From NCBI GenBank assembly GCA_026225945.1, contig JAMJFZ010001133.1, positions 3,430,501 to 3,494,500 on the forward strand: 64,000 nucleotides of DNA, in the 5' to 3' direction. The translations under genes and the position numbers were made by a program. The notes below the pieces were generated by a model that was not told the DNA's origin, did not search any database, and saw only the letters and a program-made list of their open reading frames with translations. Shown in pieces: positions 32,416 through 42,984 of this stretch (within the stretch, counting starts at the first letter, position 1; the number at the start of each line of letters is the position of its first letter). Origin of the DNA: Cricetomys ansorgei. Lineage: Eukaryota > Chordata > Mammalia > Rodentia > Nesomyidae.

Positions 32416-33654
32416 GTGCCTGATTGATGCAAAGGATAGAGGAGGAAAGAAGACCAGGATGTAGTTAGATTGACAAACTGTTTGAAGTCAAGTTTACCTT
32501 TTGTCTGACAGGGTCACCCTTGATCCTCTCATTGCTGATGCTAATTGGATGCAGATCTGACAGTGACTTTTGTGTGCCCTCTACCTTGTGGTATTATTGA
32601 GATGCCCTCATATCATTTTCAAGTGACATCCATAAAAATTAAAGACTTTTAAGTCTGGAATAATTCAGACAAACCATTGATCATTGACCACTGATTCCTA
32701 GTTACATCTGTGGAAATGTAATTATATTTGAAGGATCCTTGCCAAGTCAACTGGCATGCGCAGCTGTCCTTTAATCTTAATCAATATAAGAGTAAATTCT
32801 AGTTCATATATTATTGCTTCAAATGTACTTGCTTTCATACAAGTAAATTTTCTCAGTACTATCATTTATGGCATAGCTGTTGCAACTAGTGAAATAACAA
32901 TCCAACACCTGAGCTCTTTCTCAGACGACTGTCTTCGGTAGATTCCTTGACCTTAGTTTCTAGTCAAGGTCATATAAATTCCCATTCACTTCTTTCCAGG
33001 AACACACAATCTTTCTGAAGTGTGCTAAAAGGACTCAGGTCATTACAATTTTTAGGAGGGATGACTGAAAAAGAGAATCTTGAAATAACAATGTGATCTG
33101 GTTCTTTATATTTAGCCTGGCACTACCATTGTGTCTAGTTTATTCTCTGTTCTATCTTGCAACGCTGAACACTCAAGTCCACTTCTTGAGACACTCTTGC
33201 CAGCTGTCTTGGTGCTAATGTTCTACCATGACATAGAGTTTTAGGAAATCGAGAGATTGGAACTTGGGGAAAGTTGTTGCTTTGGGGTTCAATGATACGA
33301 TACATATAGTATTTGTTAGCAGGTCTTGGAATTTTCTGGGAGTTTTTATAGTAGTAGAAAAAAATGGATCATTCTGGACTTCAGTGGCCTGCTTGGAAAA
33401 AGTCCTGTTAGCATTTCCTTAGCATTCAGGTCCACAGGAGACATTTGGTAGATGTTGAACTGGCTGCATAGAGTCTCCAAAATGGAATAACAGGTGCAGG
33501 ATCATAAAATTCTGTTTTAGAAGTTAGCAGGCAGGCTCTGACTTCATTTCTTTTCTGCTCAAATCTTACAAAGCAATTCACTTTATTAACCTTCCTCTCT
33601 CAGGTAGGTGTATCAAGTGCCTTAGGAATAAGATGAATTGCATTTTATATGGAA
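32416..33654. other. Single-copy non-coding stretch
   Basis: No repeat or coding signal recognised over 1.2 kb, which makes this one of the longest repeat-free parts of the window's second quarter. Confidence 0.45.
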
Positions 33655-33880
33655 AACAATTTATTTATTTATTTTTATTTCATGTGACTGTTTTGCCTGC
33701 ATGTATGTACATGTACCACATGTATGCCAGGTACACATAGATGTCAGAACAGTGTTGAATCCCTTCTAATTGGATTTACAGATGGTTGTGAGCCACCATC
33801 TATTTGTTGGGAATTGACTCCATGTCCCCTACAAGAGCAACAAATACTCTTAACCACTGGGCTATCTCTCTATTCTTGAA
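33655..33880 (-). mobile_element. B3-type SINE (antisense)
   Basis: 'tgactgttttgcctgcatgt' then 'cacatagatgtcagaacagt', 'ggatttacagatggttgtga' and 'gccaccatct', ending 'cttaaccactgggctatctc'. Full-length antisense B3 with a TTTA-rich tail at the left. Confidence 0.88.
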
Positions 33881-34239
33881 TTATACTTTCCTGATCAAGA
33901 ACTTATCAAGCTTTTAACGTTGTATTTCTTAGATAATAATATTAGACACCAATGTGTAGAAATATGAGCAAAGGCATAAGTACAAGCATGGAGAATGTTT
34001 GTTCATTTCTGAGACTGAATGCCTACACATTCTCTTGAGGTGTTCATATTGTAAAGCAAACAGAGGAATAGCTGTAGCAATTGTTGGTTTTCTTAGTGCT
34101 AATACCTAACTTTTTTCATTGAAGTATGAGCTTTGGGAGTTTGGAGAAAACCTTATTTATTTTTGCATTCCCAGAAACTAACATAAGGGAACAGTGATCC
34201 TGTCTTCATTTTATAATAACTCTCAGACTATAACCATTT
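33881..34239. other. Single-copy non-coding stretch
   Basis: Nothing recognised. Confidence 0.45.
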
Positions 34240-34440
34240 ACGTTTGCAGAGAGTCAATTGGCTCCTGCCACTTTACTTAAAATTGTTTGGTGTCTTCTCA
34301 TTGACCTTACAATAAATTCTTTAGTGTGGCTTACCAAGATCTTTAACTTTTGGGCACATTCCTAGCTTGAGTTTTTCTTCTTGATCACATTCTTCAACAT
34401 TTTAGCTCATGTGGGCACACTATCTTATAGTTTGACCAGA
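34240..34440 (+). mobile_element. L2 LINE 3' fragment (sense)
   Basis: 'gtgtcttctcattgacctta' followed by 'caataaattctttagtgtgg', 'cttaccaagatctttaac' and 'cattcttcaacattttagct' follows the L2 3' region (ggctccccattgcct / aggataaagtccaaactcctta / gcatggcattcaaggcc). Confidence 0.5.
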
Positions 34441-34465
34441 TACACACACACCTTATCTCATGCTT

Positions 34466-34467
34466 GA

Positions 34468-34502
<35 letters not shown>
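34466..34502. repeat. (TG)n microsatellite
   Basis: About 17 TG units. Confidence 0.95.
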
Positions 34503-34504
<2 letters not shown>

Positions 34505-34599
34505 GTGTTTATTTTAAAAATAATTTTATCATATTTTAAACAGATGCATAATACATAAAAGTTCCTCACAGTATACACATACATCTTGCAGTGTTAAAA

Positions 34600-34765
34600 T
34601 GTGCCTGAGGAAGTGCTTCAGATGGCACAATGCTTCTCAGAGAAGCATAAAAGTCTGTGGTTGATCTTCAGCAGCCATATATAGTTGTACATGCATCTGC
34701 ACACACACCTACACACACCTACATGCACATGCACACATACACCCCTGCACACACACTCAAAGTAA
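34600..34765 (+). mobile_element. Possible SINE with CA-rich tail (sense)
   Basis: 'gcacaatgcttctcagagaa' and 'tctgtggttgatcttcagca' loosely fit an ID-like head and are followed by a CA-rich tail at 34690-34752. Weak match. Confidence 0.3.
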
Positions 34766-34864
34766 ACACATCTATTGTCTTAGTTGATTATTCCCTCATT
34801 CTATGGAAAACATTCTCTTCTCCATCATTTCATCCTTATTTTCCAAGCTATTTATAGTAAATTG

Positions 34865-35090
34865 ATTTTATTACATTTATTGGTTGATTCAGTGTGTGTG
34901 TGTGCGTGCATGCACACACACACACTCACACATGCATGAAAGCTCACATGCTATGGCCTACATGTGGAAGTCAGAAAACCATGTGGAGGAAATGGTTCTC
35001 TCCTTCTAGCACGTAGGTTCTGTGGCTCAAAATCAGGCCATCATAGTGGAGGCAAGTGCTTTAGTCTTCTGATCCATATAACTGGCCCCT
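34865..35090 (-). mobile_element. B2/B3-type SINE (antisense)
   Basis: 'tgtggaagtcagaaaaccat' then 'gaaatggttctctccttcta', 'caaaatcaggccatc' and 'gcaagtgctttagtcttctg' is the antisense tRNA-derived SINE variant with 'ggttctctccttctaccatg'. Its CA/GT tail has become a palindromic alternating purine-pyrimidine tract at 34892-34925. Confidence 0.75.
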
Positions 35091-35884
35091 AGTTTTCAAC
35101 TTTTATGGATTTTATTCTTCATACTTTGCAAATGCTTCCATCTGTCTTTGACACTTTGTATGTCACCCACTTCGCTACCCTTCTCCTATGACTTAGTGCA
35201 TTGTGATTGCATATCATTATTTAATTGCACAACAGCATGTTTAATGACACTTTTAAATGCATGTATGTCAGTTACATTTCTCGAGCTAAAGAACACAGGC
35301 AGGGCTGCATCCTGCATAGTCCAGACCTTATATCTGAGCTTTGTGTACTTCCTGAAGTCTCCTATAAATCTTGCCACCACTGCCATCGACCTCTAATGAA
35401 ACTAAATAAAGAGGATTCTAGACATTCCAGGGGGTTTGTCTGACACAAGAAAGTCAGAGAGGTGATATGCAATAGAACTAGAGGAAGAACTTGAGAATTT
35501 TACCTCACATTTTGGAGAGATAAAAAAGGAGAATCTTTCCTTCTCCAAGCCATTGAGAGGGTGTGATAATTTTTTTTTTTTTTTTGTCAGTGAGCCTGAG
35601 CCATGCTAACCAGAAGTATGGGGAAATATGCTGAGTGTTTTTGGTAAGGATGTTTGGGATGATATGAACATTCAAAATAGTGGACTTCAAGTAAACAAAT
35701 TGTCCTCTAGAATGTAGGTGAGCAGCAATCAGTCAGCTGAAGGCATGAGCAGAACCATGTGCAGAGCCCCTCCTGGAAGAAGGGATTATGCAGGCAGACA
35801 ACCCTCAGATTGGAATGGTGAGATGAGCTTTTGGATCTCCAGCCAGGCAGCACACCCTGCAGACTTTGGAGTCTCTATAGTTAG
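35091..35884. other. Single-copy stretch
   Basis: Contains a T16 run at 35570-35585. Nothing else recognised. Confidence 0.45.
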
Positions 35885-35885
35885 A

Positions 35886-36531
35886 AGGTTTCCTTTCTTT
35901 ATTTTTTTCTTTTAGTTTATTTTTTTCTTCTCTTGTACAATATATCCTGACCCCAGCCTCTCCTCCCAGCTTCCCTATCTCCCCTCTCTCCCAGATCGAT
36001 CCCCCAGCTTGCTTCCCCTCAGAAAAGAGCAGGCCTCCCAGGGTTACCAATTGAACAGACCATAACAACATAGAACAAGGCCAGGCATGGAGGAAGAGAA
36101 TATAGGGAGATATGGCCATAAATGAGGGACTTAGGGAGTGATCTGGAGGCCTAATGCAGTGGAAAATCTCTGGAATCTATGAGGGTAACCCTAGTGACTC
36201 TTAGTAATGGAGGACAGAGAGACTTAACAAACCATCTTCTGTTACCCAGGTAAGGCTTCTAGTGGTGGGACTGGGACACTAACACAGCCACCTCAACCTA
36301 TAACCTATGTCACCTGCAGGATCTGCTGAGGCAAGGGAGGATCAGAACCCTATGCCAATGAGGTAATCCCACACCTGACACTGCAGAGCTGGCCAGAAAT
36401 CAGAGACTGGATAGCCCCGGGATTATTCCTAATGATATTCTGCTGTGCTCATAGATTGGTGCCTAGCCCAATCATCATCAGAGAGGCTTCCTCTGGCAGC
36501 TGTTCAGAGTAGAGTCACTAAGTTTCCTTTC
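35886..36531 (-). mobile_element. Rodent L1 with 5' inversion, flanked by target-site duplications
   Basis: 35898 to about 36095 is antisense L1 3' terminus: T-rich tail, 'tgtacaatatatcctgaccc', 'cagaaaagagcaggcctccc'. About 36100-36519 is sense 3' UTR from further upstream in the element: 'ctctggaatctatgagggta', 'tagtggtgggactgggacac', 'cagagactggatagccccgg', 'agattggtgcctagcccaat', 'cagagaggcttcctctggca'. The orientations face each other, as left by twin priming of a minus-strand insertion, and UTR sequence is missing at the junction. Flanks AGGTTTCCTTTC (35886-35897) and AAGTTTCCTTTC (36520-36531) match at 11 of 12 bases. Confidence 0.85.
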
Positions 36532-37339
36532 AAAAAACACCAATTGGTAGAAAGGAGCATTAACACATTGGGTTTGCAAGCCGCCTGTCCATACCTGCTG
36601 AGCTTCATTTATAATTCCTCTTTAAAAGCAACGAGAGAGGGAGGACAGAAAGAGGGTGTCTCCAGAGTGAATGTCTCATGCTTACTAGAGATTTGTGTTG
36701 TTGATGAACAAAAGACTAAGGCTTACTCCTTTACTGGAACATTCTGAAGGCAGAATGTTCCGTGGAATAGCCCACTGTGGCAAGAGGGAGGAGACAGGGC
36801 AAGAAGCATATAGTGAATGCACAGTTTCTATGGTTTGTCTCAAAGGTCTTTCCTGTGGTGGGATACTCTGGAGAGGGTGGATAAAGCAGCGCAGGTCCAC
36901 CTGTGGTCATTCGAGACCTACATCTGAGCAGCTTATGATGCCTACTATGCAAGTTGCATGGCACAGGGTAGATGGCCTCCGTGTCCTGGAAGGATTTCCT
37001 TTCTCTTTCCTTAGTGCTCTCTCTGTAGAGCTGAAGAGGCCAGAGTCAGTATGAAGAGAAGAGAAGAAAGGAAAATATCCTGATGGTAGATTATCTGTAC
37101 AGGTTTGCTCTAGTTGGAGGGTGGAAGAACAGTTTTCATTGGACATTATGACATTCACAAAATGTAGAGTTAGGGCCAATCCCAAAAGAGACCAACCACG
37201 AAAAATTCAGAAATTTTATTTATTCATCTCCAGCTTCAATAATTTTTTAAAAGGAATAACAGACTCACTGACAGTTTATTATGGCTAAAACACACCTTAG
37301 AATATACTAGAAGGGAAGTCCATTAGGAAGAAGAAGAAG
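36532..37339. other. Single-copy stretch with perfect dyad
   Basis: Contains the 26-bp inverted repeat at 36736-36761. Several overlapping open frames up to 119 codons occur on both strands, with no motif and no splice or start context I can support. This part is less AT-rich than the window average. Confidence 0.4.
36736..36761. promoter_or_regulatory. Perfect 11-bp inverted repeat (possible factor site)
   Basis: GGAACATTCTG, spacer AAGG, then CAGAATGTTCC. Each arm contains GAAnnTTC (heat-shock-element-like) and a GAACA half-site like those of steroid receptors. Function is inference. Confidence 0.3.
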
Positions 37340-37570
37340 CAGGTGTTGTAAAACTGGTAGGTCTCACTGACCTACAAAGCCTACAAGCTACAGTGCCAAC
37401 CTGCCTGGCAGGATGTCCCCACTGATGTGAGAGTAGCATTTGACTACTACTGGGGGTAATAAATAACTCTCAATTGGATTTGAGGTTCATTCCATAGGAA
37501 GAAATTATGACCAGCACTTTAACCTTGGTTTGAAACCTGTGACTGGGGAGCCTTCTACTGTTGTTTAATG
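37340..37570 (+). mobile_element. Possible rodent L1 3' UTR fragment (sense)
   Basis: 'acctacaaagcctacaagct' then 'cctggcaggatgtccccact', 'tctcaattggatttgaggtt' and 'cattccataggaag' loosely resembles a rodent L1 UTR segment (ctgcctgcaagatgt / ttggacttgaggcccactcc). Low confidence. Confidence 0.35.
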
Positions 37571-37599
37571 AAATTGTTGTGGCATCAAATTGCCTTTTA

Positions 37600-38680
37600 A
37601 GTACTTATTTTGTTTTTAGAAGTTTTTTGTGCTTTTTAAATTGAAAATAGATTCTTCTTTCATACAATATATCCTGACTGTAGTTTCTCCTCCATCTGCT
37701 CCTTCCGGATCCCCCTACCTCCCCCTTACCCAAATCCCCTTCCCCTTTATTTCCCTTCAGAAAAGAGCAGGCCTCCAGGAGATATCAGCCAAACACGATA
37801 CAATAAGATACAGTAAGGCAAGGCACAAACCCTCACGTTGAGGCTGGACCTGGACAAGGCAAACTGGAAGCAGGCAAAAGAGTTAGAGACACCCCACTCC
37901 CATGTTAGGAGTCTCATAAAAACACAAAGCTAACAGCTCTGACATATACACAGAGGACCTGGTACAGACCCATGTAGGCTCCATGCTTGCTACTTCAGTT
38001 TCTATGTGCCCATTTGAGCTTGTAGAAATGTTTGGTTGATTCAATGGGCTGTGATCTCCTGGTCGTCTTGATCCCCTCTAGCTCCTGCAATCTTTCCTTC
38101 CCCTCTTCCATGTGGTTCCTAAAGCTTAGAGGCAAGGGATCAAATCTAGACTACCAATTTAGAGTCCCTCTGCACAATGTCTGGCTGTGGGTCACAGCAC
38201 CTACTCCCATCTGCTGCTGGGGGGAAGGCTTTCAGATGACAATCACCAATTTATGAGTATAGAAGAATGTCATTAGGAATCAAATAATTTCATATATTTG
38301 ATTTTATTTGCTCAGTTGTGTTTGGTTGTACCCTAGGTTTCTGGGCTCTCCAGTCTCAGGTTCCTGGCCATCCAGGCAGGGTCAGGCATAGGCCCCCTCT
38401 TGTGGCATGGACCTCAAGTTAGACCAGTCATTGATTGTCCATTCCCACAAGTTCTGTGCCTTCTTTGTCCAAAAACACCTTGTAGGCAGGACAGATTGTG
38501 GGTTGAAGGTTATATGGGTTGGTTGGTGTTCCAGTCCCACTACTGGGAGCCTTGCTTGGTTATAGAAGATGGCCAGTTTAGGATCAGTTTCCTCCATTAC
38601 GAGGAGTCCTCACTAGGGTCACCCTCACAGATTCCAGGAAGTTTCCATTGTACTAGGTTTCCACATTGCCCTCTAGATGT
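37600..38680 (-). mobile_element. Rodent L1 3' UTR (antisense, truncated)
   Basis: Reads antisense from a T-rich tail and 'catacaatatatcctgactg' through 'cagaaaagagcaggcctcca', 'tgacatatacacagaggacc', 'gcacctactcccatctgctg', 'gttgtaccctaggtttctgg', 'ccatccaggcagggtcaggc' to 'cactagggtcaccctcacag'. Same UTR family as 29065-31420. 5'-truncated within the UTR or just inside it. Open frames over it (up to 129 codons) are not genes. Confidence 0.85.
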
Positions 38681-38699
38681 GAACCCACAGAGGAAGGCT

Positions 38700-39775
38700 A
38701 CTTTCAGCCTTTATCGGAGGAGCTTCTCTTTTAAGGAATGGGTGGTGAATGCAGAGACTGGTGGCTGCTCTGATGCTCAGAATAAATGATAGTTGAGTGC
38801 TTAGTGTAAACGGTACATCTATACCTCCCCTTTTAAGGCTCAGGAAACATCAAAGAGGGAAGTAACATAAGAGCCAGAAGATAGGGAGACAGGGTGTGGA
38901 ATACTATCGTTAGTGTATGAGACAGCTTCTATAAACACGACCTCACAGCAGCTGCCATTGCCTGCAGTGGGCCTGAACAAGAATGGGCCTGTCAGCAGTT
39001 AATCACTGATTGGGAAGAGATTCATGAGGCTCTACCCTTCTCTGCTTACTATTGACAACTGGGGAAGAGATAGTCACTGTCTTCAGTTACATGCTAAATG
39101 GTGATCCTACCTACTACCAGTGGATAGTTCCACACCATGGCCACACAGAAGACCCTGTGATAAATGGTCAAGGGCAATCTATATGTAAGGAAGACAAAAA
39201 GAGAATTCATCCACCAGGACCTTGTATTGGAGAGGTCTGCTAGTCTTCCATGGGTAACAAAAAATATCTAGGCCTTACTGTTAAGAGAAAATAGCTTGTT
39301 GGTATCCAATGTTGCTTTTATACCTACTTTAATTTAAACTGACTTGTGACCAGAGCCATGTAGTCAATAGCATGAGATCAATGTCTTAAAAACTTTGCAA
39401 GATGGTCGAGGGGTGTGTGCGTGTGGCAGGGGGGTGGGGGGAGTAATTGTTTATTTCAGGTCAGCTATCATTTAAAACATGAGGACCCACACCTAGTTGA
39501 GGAACTAGTGACAGATTATGACAGAAAGAAGGAGAGTCAATTCTCTTGAGTGGTGTGACCCACTGTGAGTTGTCCATGCTACACTGGAGGACCAAGCACC
39601 TATGCGTGTAGGTCAGCACTAACTGGACACAATGGTTTATTAAGAAGAAAGAAGATATAGTTGGGAGGGGAATGTTTGTATGGGTCTGGGAAGAGTTGGA
39701 GGGGAGGGGCACCAGGGCTTATGAATGTGATCTAAATTCAATGTATTCATGTATGAAATTACCAAATAGTTTTTA
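38700..39775 (+). mobile_element. Rodent L1 3' UTR of a second type (sense)
   Basis: 'gaatgcagagactggtggct' near 38747, 'gatagttgagtgcttag', 'aaggctcaggaaacat', 'gacctcacagcagctgccat', 'agaatgggcctgtcagcagt', then 'gagagtcaattctcttgagt' and the 3' end 'tctaaattcaatgtattcat' with 'gtatgaaattaccaaatag'. This 3' end differs from that of the L1 ending at 37600, so it is a separate insertion. The middle (39050-39450) is poorly matched and may hold an insertion or strong divergence. Confidence 0.7.
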
Positions 39776-39889
39776 GGTACATAAGGAGCTCTCCATTACT
39801 TTTAATAATAACATATGATGATAGCTTAGGAAGCTTGAACAAAGAAGATATTTTATGACTAACATTTATGAATAATGCCTTTTTTAAAA

Positions 39890-41690
39890 TGAAGTTTTTA
39901 TTTTAAAATAGTTTTAGATTTACACAAAAGTTGTGAAGATTGTACAGAGTTTTATGTATGACACACAAATTTTATCTCTTATTAATCTCTGAGATTAGTA
40001 TGGTAAATTTTCACAATAAATTAACTAATATACGTAGGTATTAATTAAAGTCTGAGCATAAATTATTCATACTTTCTTAGTTTTGATCCTGTATTCCTTT
40101 TCAATTCTATAACCAAATCCAAGTTATCACATTGTATTTAATCACCATATTCCTCTGGACTCCTGGCTGTGACAGGTTTTTTTTTTTATTATATTTTAAT
40201 GGCCCTGACAGTGGCCACAATCTAAGGATTGTGATCCAGCTACTGTGTAGAGTGTCCTTCATGTGGGATTTATTTGTTTTCTCATGTTTAAACTTGGGTC
40301 ATGCAGTTTTAGGAGAACCAGAGAGGTAAATTGCCATTTTTTATCACACTGTATGAAGGGTGCATGCTATCAGCTATCAACATGACTCCTCAACATTGAC
40401 CTTGAACACCTGGCAGAAGCTGTGCTGTCAGCTTTCTCCAATATCATGCTATTCTCTGCAAGAAAGTCAGTATGCACCATGCGCAGTGAAGAGTGGAGTT
40501 CTATGCTCTATCTTTCCAACATTGGAGTGTCTACTTCAGTTATTTGGGGTTTTTCCAATTAAGAGAGTCATCTATTCTTTATTTAATAATTTGTGAATAT
40601 CAGCATATACTTATATGTAATTATTTTAAATTTTATATTATGCTCCAATATAGATTTCATTGATTACATTGATTAAGCTGTCCTCACTTGGGCCCCTGGG
40701 AGATTGTTTCATTCCCATCTGTGTCCCTGTGACATAATCCCGTCAGTTTTCTTGAGTATTTCCTTAATTTCTGCTACTACAAGAATCAAGGCCAATATTA
40801 TGTATTTATTCCCCTAGATATGGAATTAACCATTCATTCAAAACCCTCATTCCCTTTGTAGGAGAATGGAAGTGAAAGCAAGAATCTTACTCTAGAGAAT
40901 TTGTGACTGTTAGGTTGTCAGTGATTCTAATCTCCCTCACATAGCAGATCAAGAAAATGCATATGTATATATACAAACTGAATATAGAAACATCTGTATT
41001 GCCTTATGCATTTATTTATACCTATATGAAGCCACACATAAATGCAAACTTTATCTCTATTCAAAGTGTCTTCTGCTGATGCGAACTCCTACTCCAATAG
41101 AAAAATAGAAAGAAACTGAATTCTGACCCTTGACAATTAAATCACTTAAAATTGTCCAATTCCAATAGAGTGATTTTGAAATTGCTAACTTGAACTCCTA
41201 CAGGAAACAACTTTACTAATGAGATAGTGGGTGGTATGAAAAATTCCTTTGACTTTGGAGTATGGTCTCTATGCTTTTTCCAGAATCACTGAGGTCAATG
41301 TTTCCTTCTGATGCCCCTTTGGTGAGGTTATTTCCATGAATTTGTTAAAGAATAGATGCTTTATCAAAGTCCTTCTAACATATTAAGAACTCAGAAATGA
41401 TACTTCCTCAAGTTGTATATATTCAGGTTCACTCTTTTTATGGTAACATTTTATGGGTGCTGAAAAATGTATAGTGTCATTACAGTATCATAAAGAACAG
41501 TCTGACTGCCCCATCAATGTCATGAGCATCACTGTTCAGTCCTACCTCTTTTTCTAACTTATCATGATTACCAACTTGATAGACTTGCTTTTCCTCCAAC
41601 GCCTATAGATGGAATAGTACAATATGTAGCCTTTTGGAAGGACTTTTTAAACCTAGCAATATAGATGTAAGAATATGTTTCTCTTTTGAA
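39890..41690 (-). mobile_element. Ancient L1M-type element (antisense)
   Basis: Long antisense match to an old mammalian consensus, in order: 'tagatttacacaaaagttgt', 'gaagattgtacagagtttta', 'ctctggactcctggctgtga', 'ggcccctgggagattgtttc', 'tgtgtccctgtgacataatc', 'gaatggaagtgaaagcaaga', 'cccatcaatgtcatgagcat', 'gatggaatagtacaatatgt' and 'agccttttggaag'. No coding capacity. The family name is uncertain within L1M. Confidence 0.6.
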
Positions 41691-42267
41691 TTTGATTTTA
41701 CATGATGGAACTATTTGGACTTTCCATGTCTGTATTCAGGAGAAGGTCTATGCTGGGTAGTATAAGTGGATTAACTGTGGCATGTAGACTGTATTAGATG
41801 TCCATAGTTCAGTTTTACAATTATACTTTCTGTATTCCTTAGCTATATATCAGTCCCGGAAGGCTAACTTTTATGGAGTCTACCATGGTCTCTTTTGTCT
41901 TTTTGCCTTAGTTAGATTGAGCCAATGAGCAGTTCTACAGGAAATAAGGTGGGGGTGGGGGTTAAAAGTGAGGAAGGGAGGTTGTGCTTTTACTTTCTTG
42001 GTATTCTGTTTCACTACTTAAACATGACGTTTGCAGAGTGAAGCTCTGCTCTCTTGCTCGGTTTTTGCTCATTAATGTTTCCTCGTTTCCTGTGTCCTGT
42101 TGGTAACAGGATAGTGGTACCACATTTTCCAAGGCCATGGTTACCCATTTGCAAACCAATTATTTATTAATCTTTTCCTGAATTATATTGACTATGTCAG
42201 AACTTTCTTGTTGAGATCTTAATGTATCTCATGGTTCTTTTCCACCATGGTCACCCCATGGGTTTAG
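41691..42267. other. Single-copy non-coding stretch
   Basis: Nothing recognised. The last 30 bases lead directly into L1 ORF2 sequence. Confidence 0.4.
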
Positions 42268-42782
42268 GAACAGACGTCACAAGATCATCTTAATAGAGTC
42301 AGAAAAAGCACTCAACATAGTTCACCACTACTTCATGAAAAAAGTCACAAAAATAGGAATAAAAGGAATATACATCAATACAATAAGAGGTAAGTATGAC
42401 AAACCTATAACAAATGTTATGGGGAAAATACGGAAACATTTCCTCTAAAATCTAGAACAAGACAAGGATGACTATTCTCTCAGCCCTTATTGAACATAAT
42501 GATCTAAATATTTGCTAGAGCAATTATAAATGAGAAAGGAAAACAAAATGGATGCAGATAGGAATGGAGGTGTTCAAAGTATTTCTATATGCAGATAAAA
42601 TGATCATACACTGAAAAGATCCTAAAGAGTCCCCCAGAAAGTTCTTAGATCTGATAAACACATTTGGTAAAGCAGCAGGATATAAAACTTAATGAATAAA
42701 ACTCAGTAGCTTTTCTATATGCTAATAACAAACTTTTCAAGAAAGAAATCAGGAAAAATTCCCTTTCACAATAGCTTTAGAA
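42268..42782 (+). pseudogene. L1 ORF2 remnant, reverse transcriptase region (upstream part)
   Basis: Nucleotide order matches the L1 reverse transcriptase segment: 'aagatcatcttaatagagtc' then 'agaaaaagcactcaacatag', the region coding TRQG ('agaacaagacaaggatg'), and 'tttctatatgcagataaaatgatcat', where intact L1 codes F/Y-ADD. Here the catalytic aspartates are disrupted ('gcagataaa' reads Ala-Asp-Lys). Stops and frameshifts break the frame throughout. It continues at 42985 after a nested SINE. No ORF1 or endonuclease part is present. Confidence 0.8.
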
Positions 42783-42984
42783 AACACACATACCTGGTAT
42801 GATGATTCAGGAGGTAAAGACACTTCTAAGCCTGATCATCTGAATTTGATTCCCAGGACTAAATGATGTAAGGAGAGAACTATATCCTGTAAGTTGCTCT
42901 CTGACCTCCACCCATGCATTCTTCCCCACATACATAGACACATAAATAAATAAGTAATATAATTATATACGTATGTTTATATGC
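42783..42984 (+). mobile_element. B2/B3-type SINE nested in L1 (sense)
   Basis: 'ggtatgatgattcaggaggt' then 'aaagacacttctaagcctga', 'tgaatttgattcccaggact', 'gtaaggagagaactatatcc' and 'gttgctctctgacctccacc', ending in AAATAAATAAGTAA. This is a tRNA-derived rodent SINE variant inserted into L1 ORF2, so it is younger than its host. Confidence 0.8.

Noticed and set aside
36695..37054. 119-codon open frame on plus strand
   Set aside because: Shadow frames of similar length exist on the other strand over the same bases, and there are no domain motifs or start or splice context.
38382..38789. 129-codon open frame
   Set aside because: Lies in antisense L1 3' UTR and the start of the next L1 UTR.
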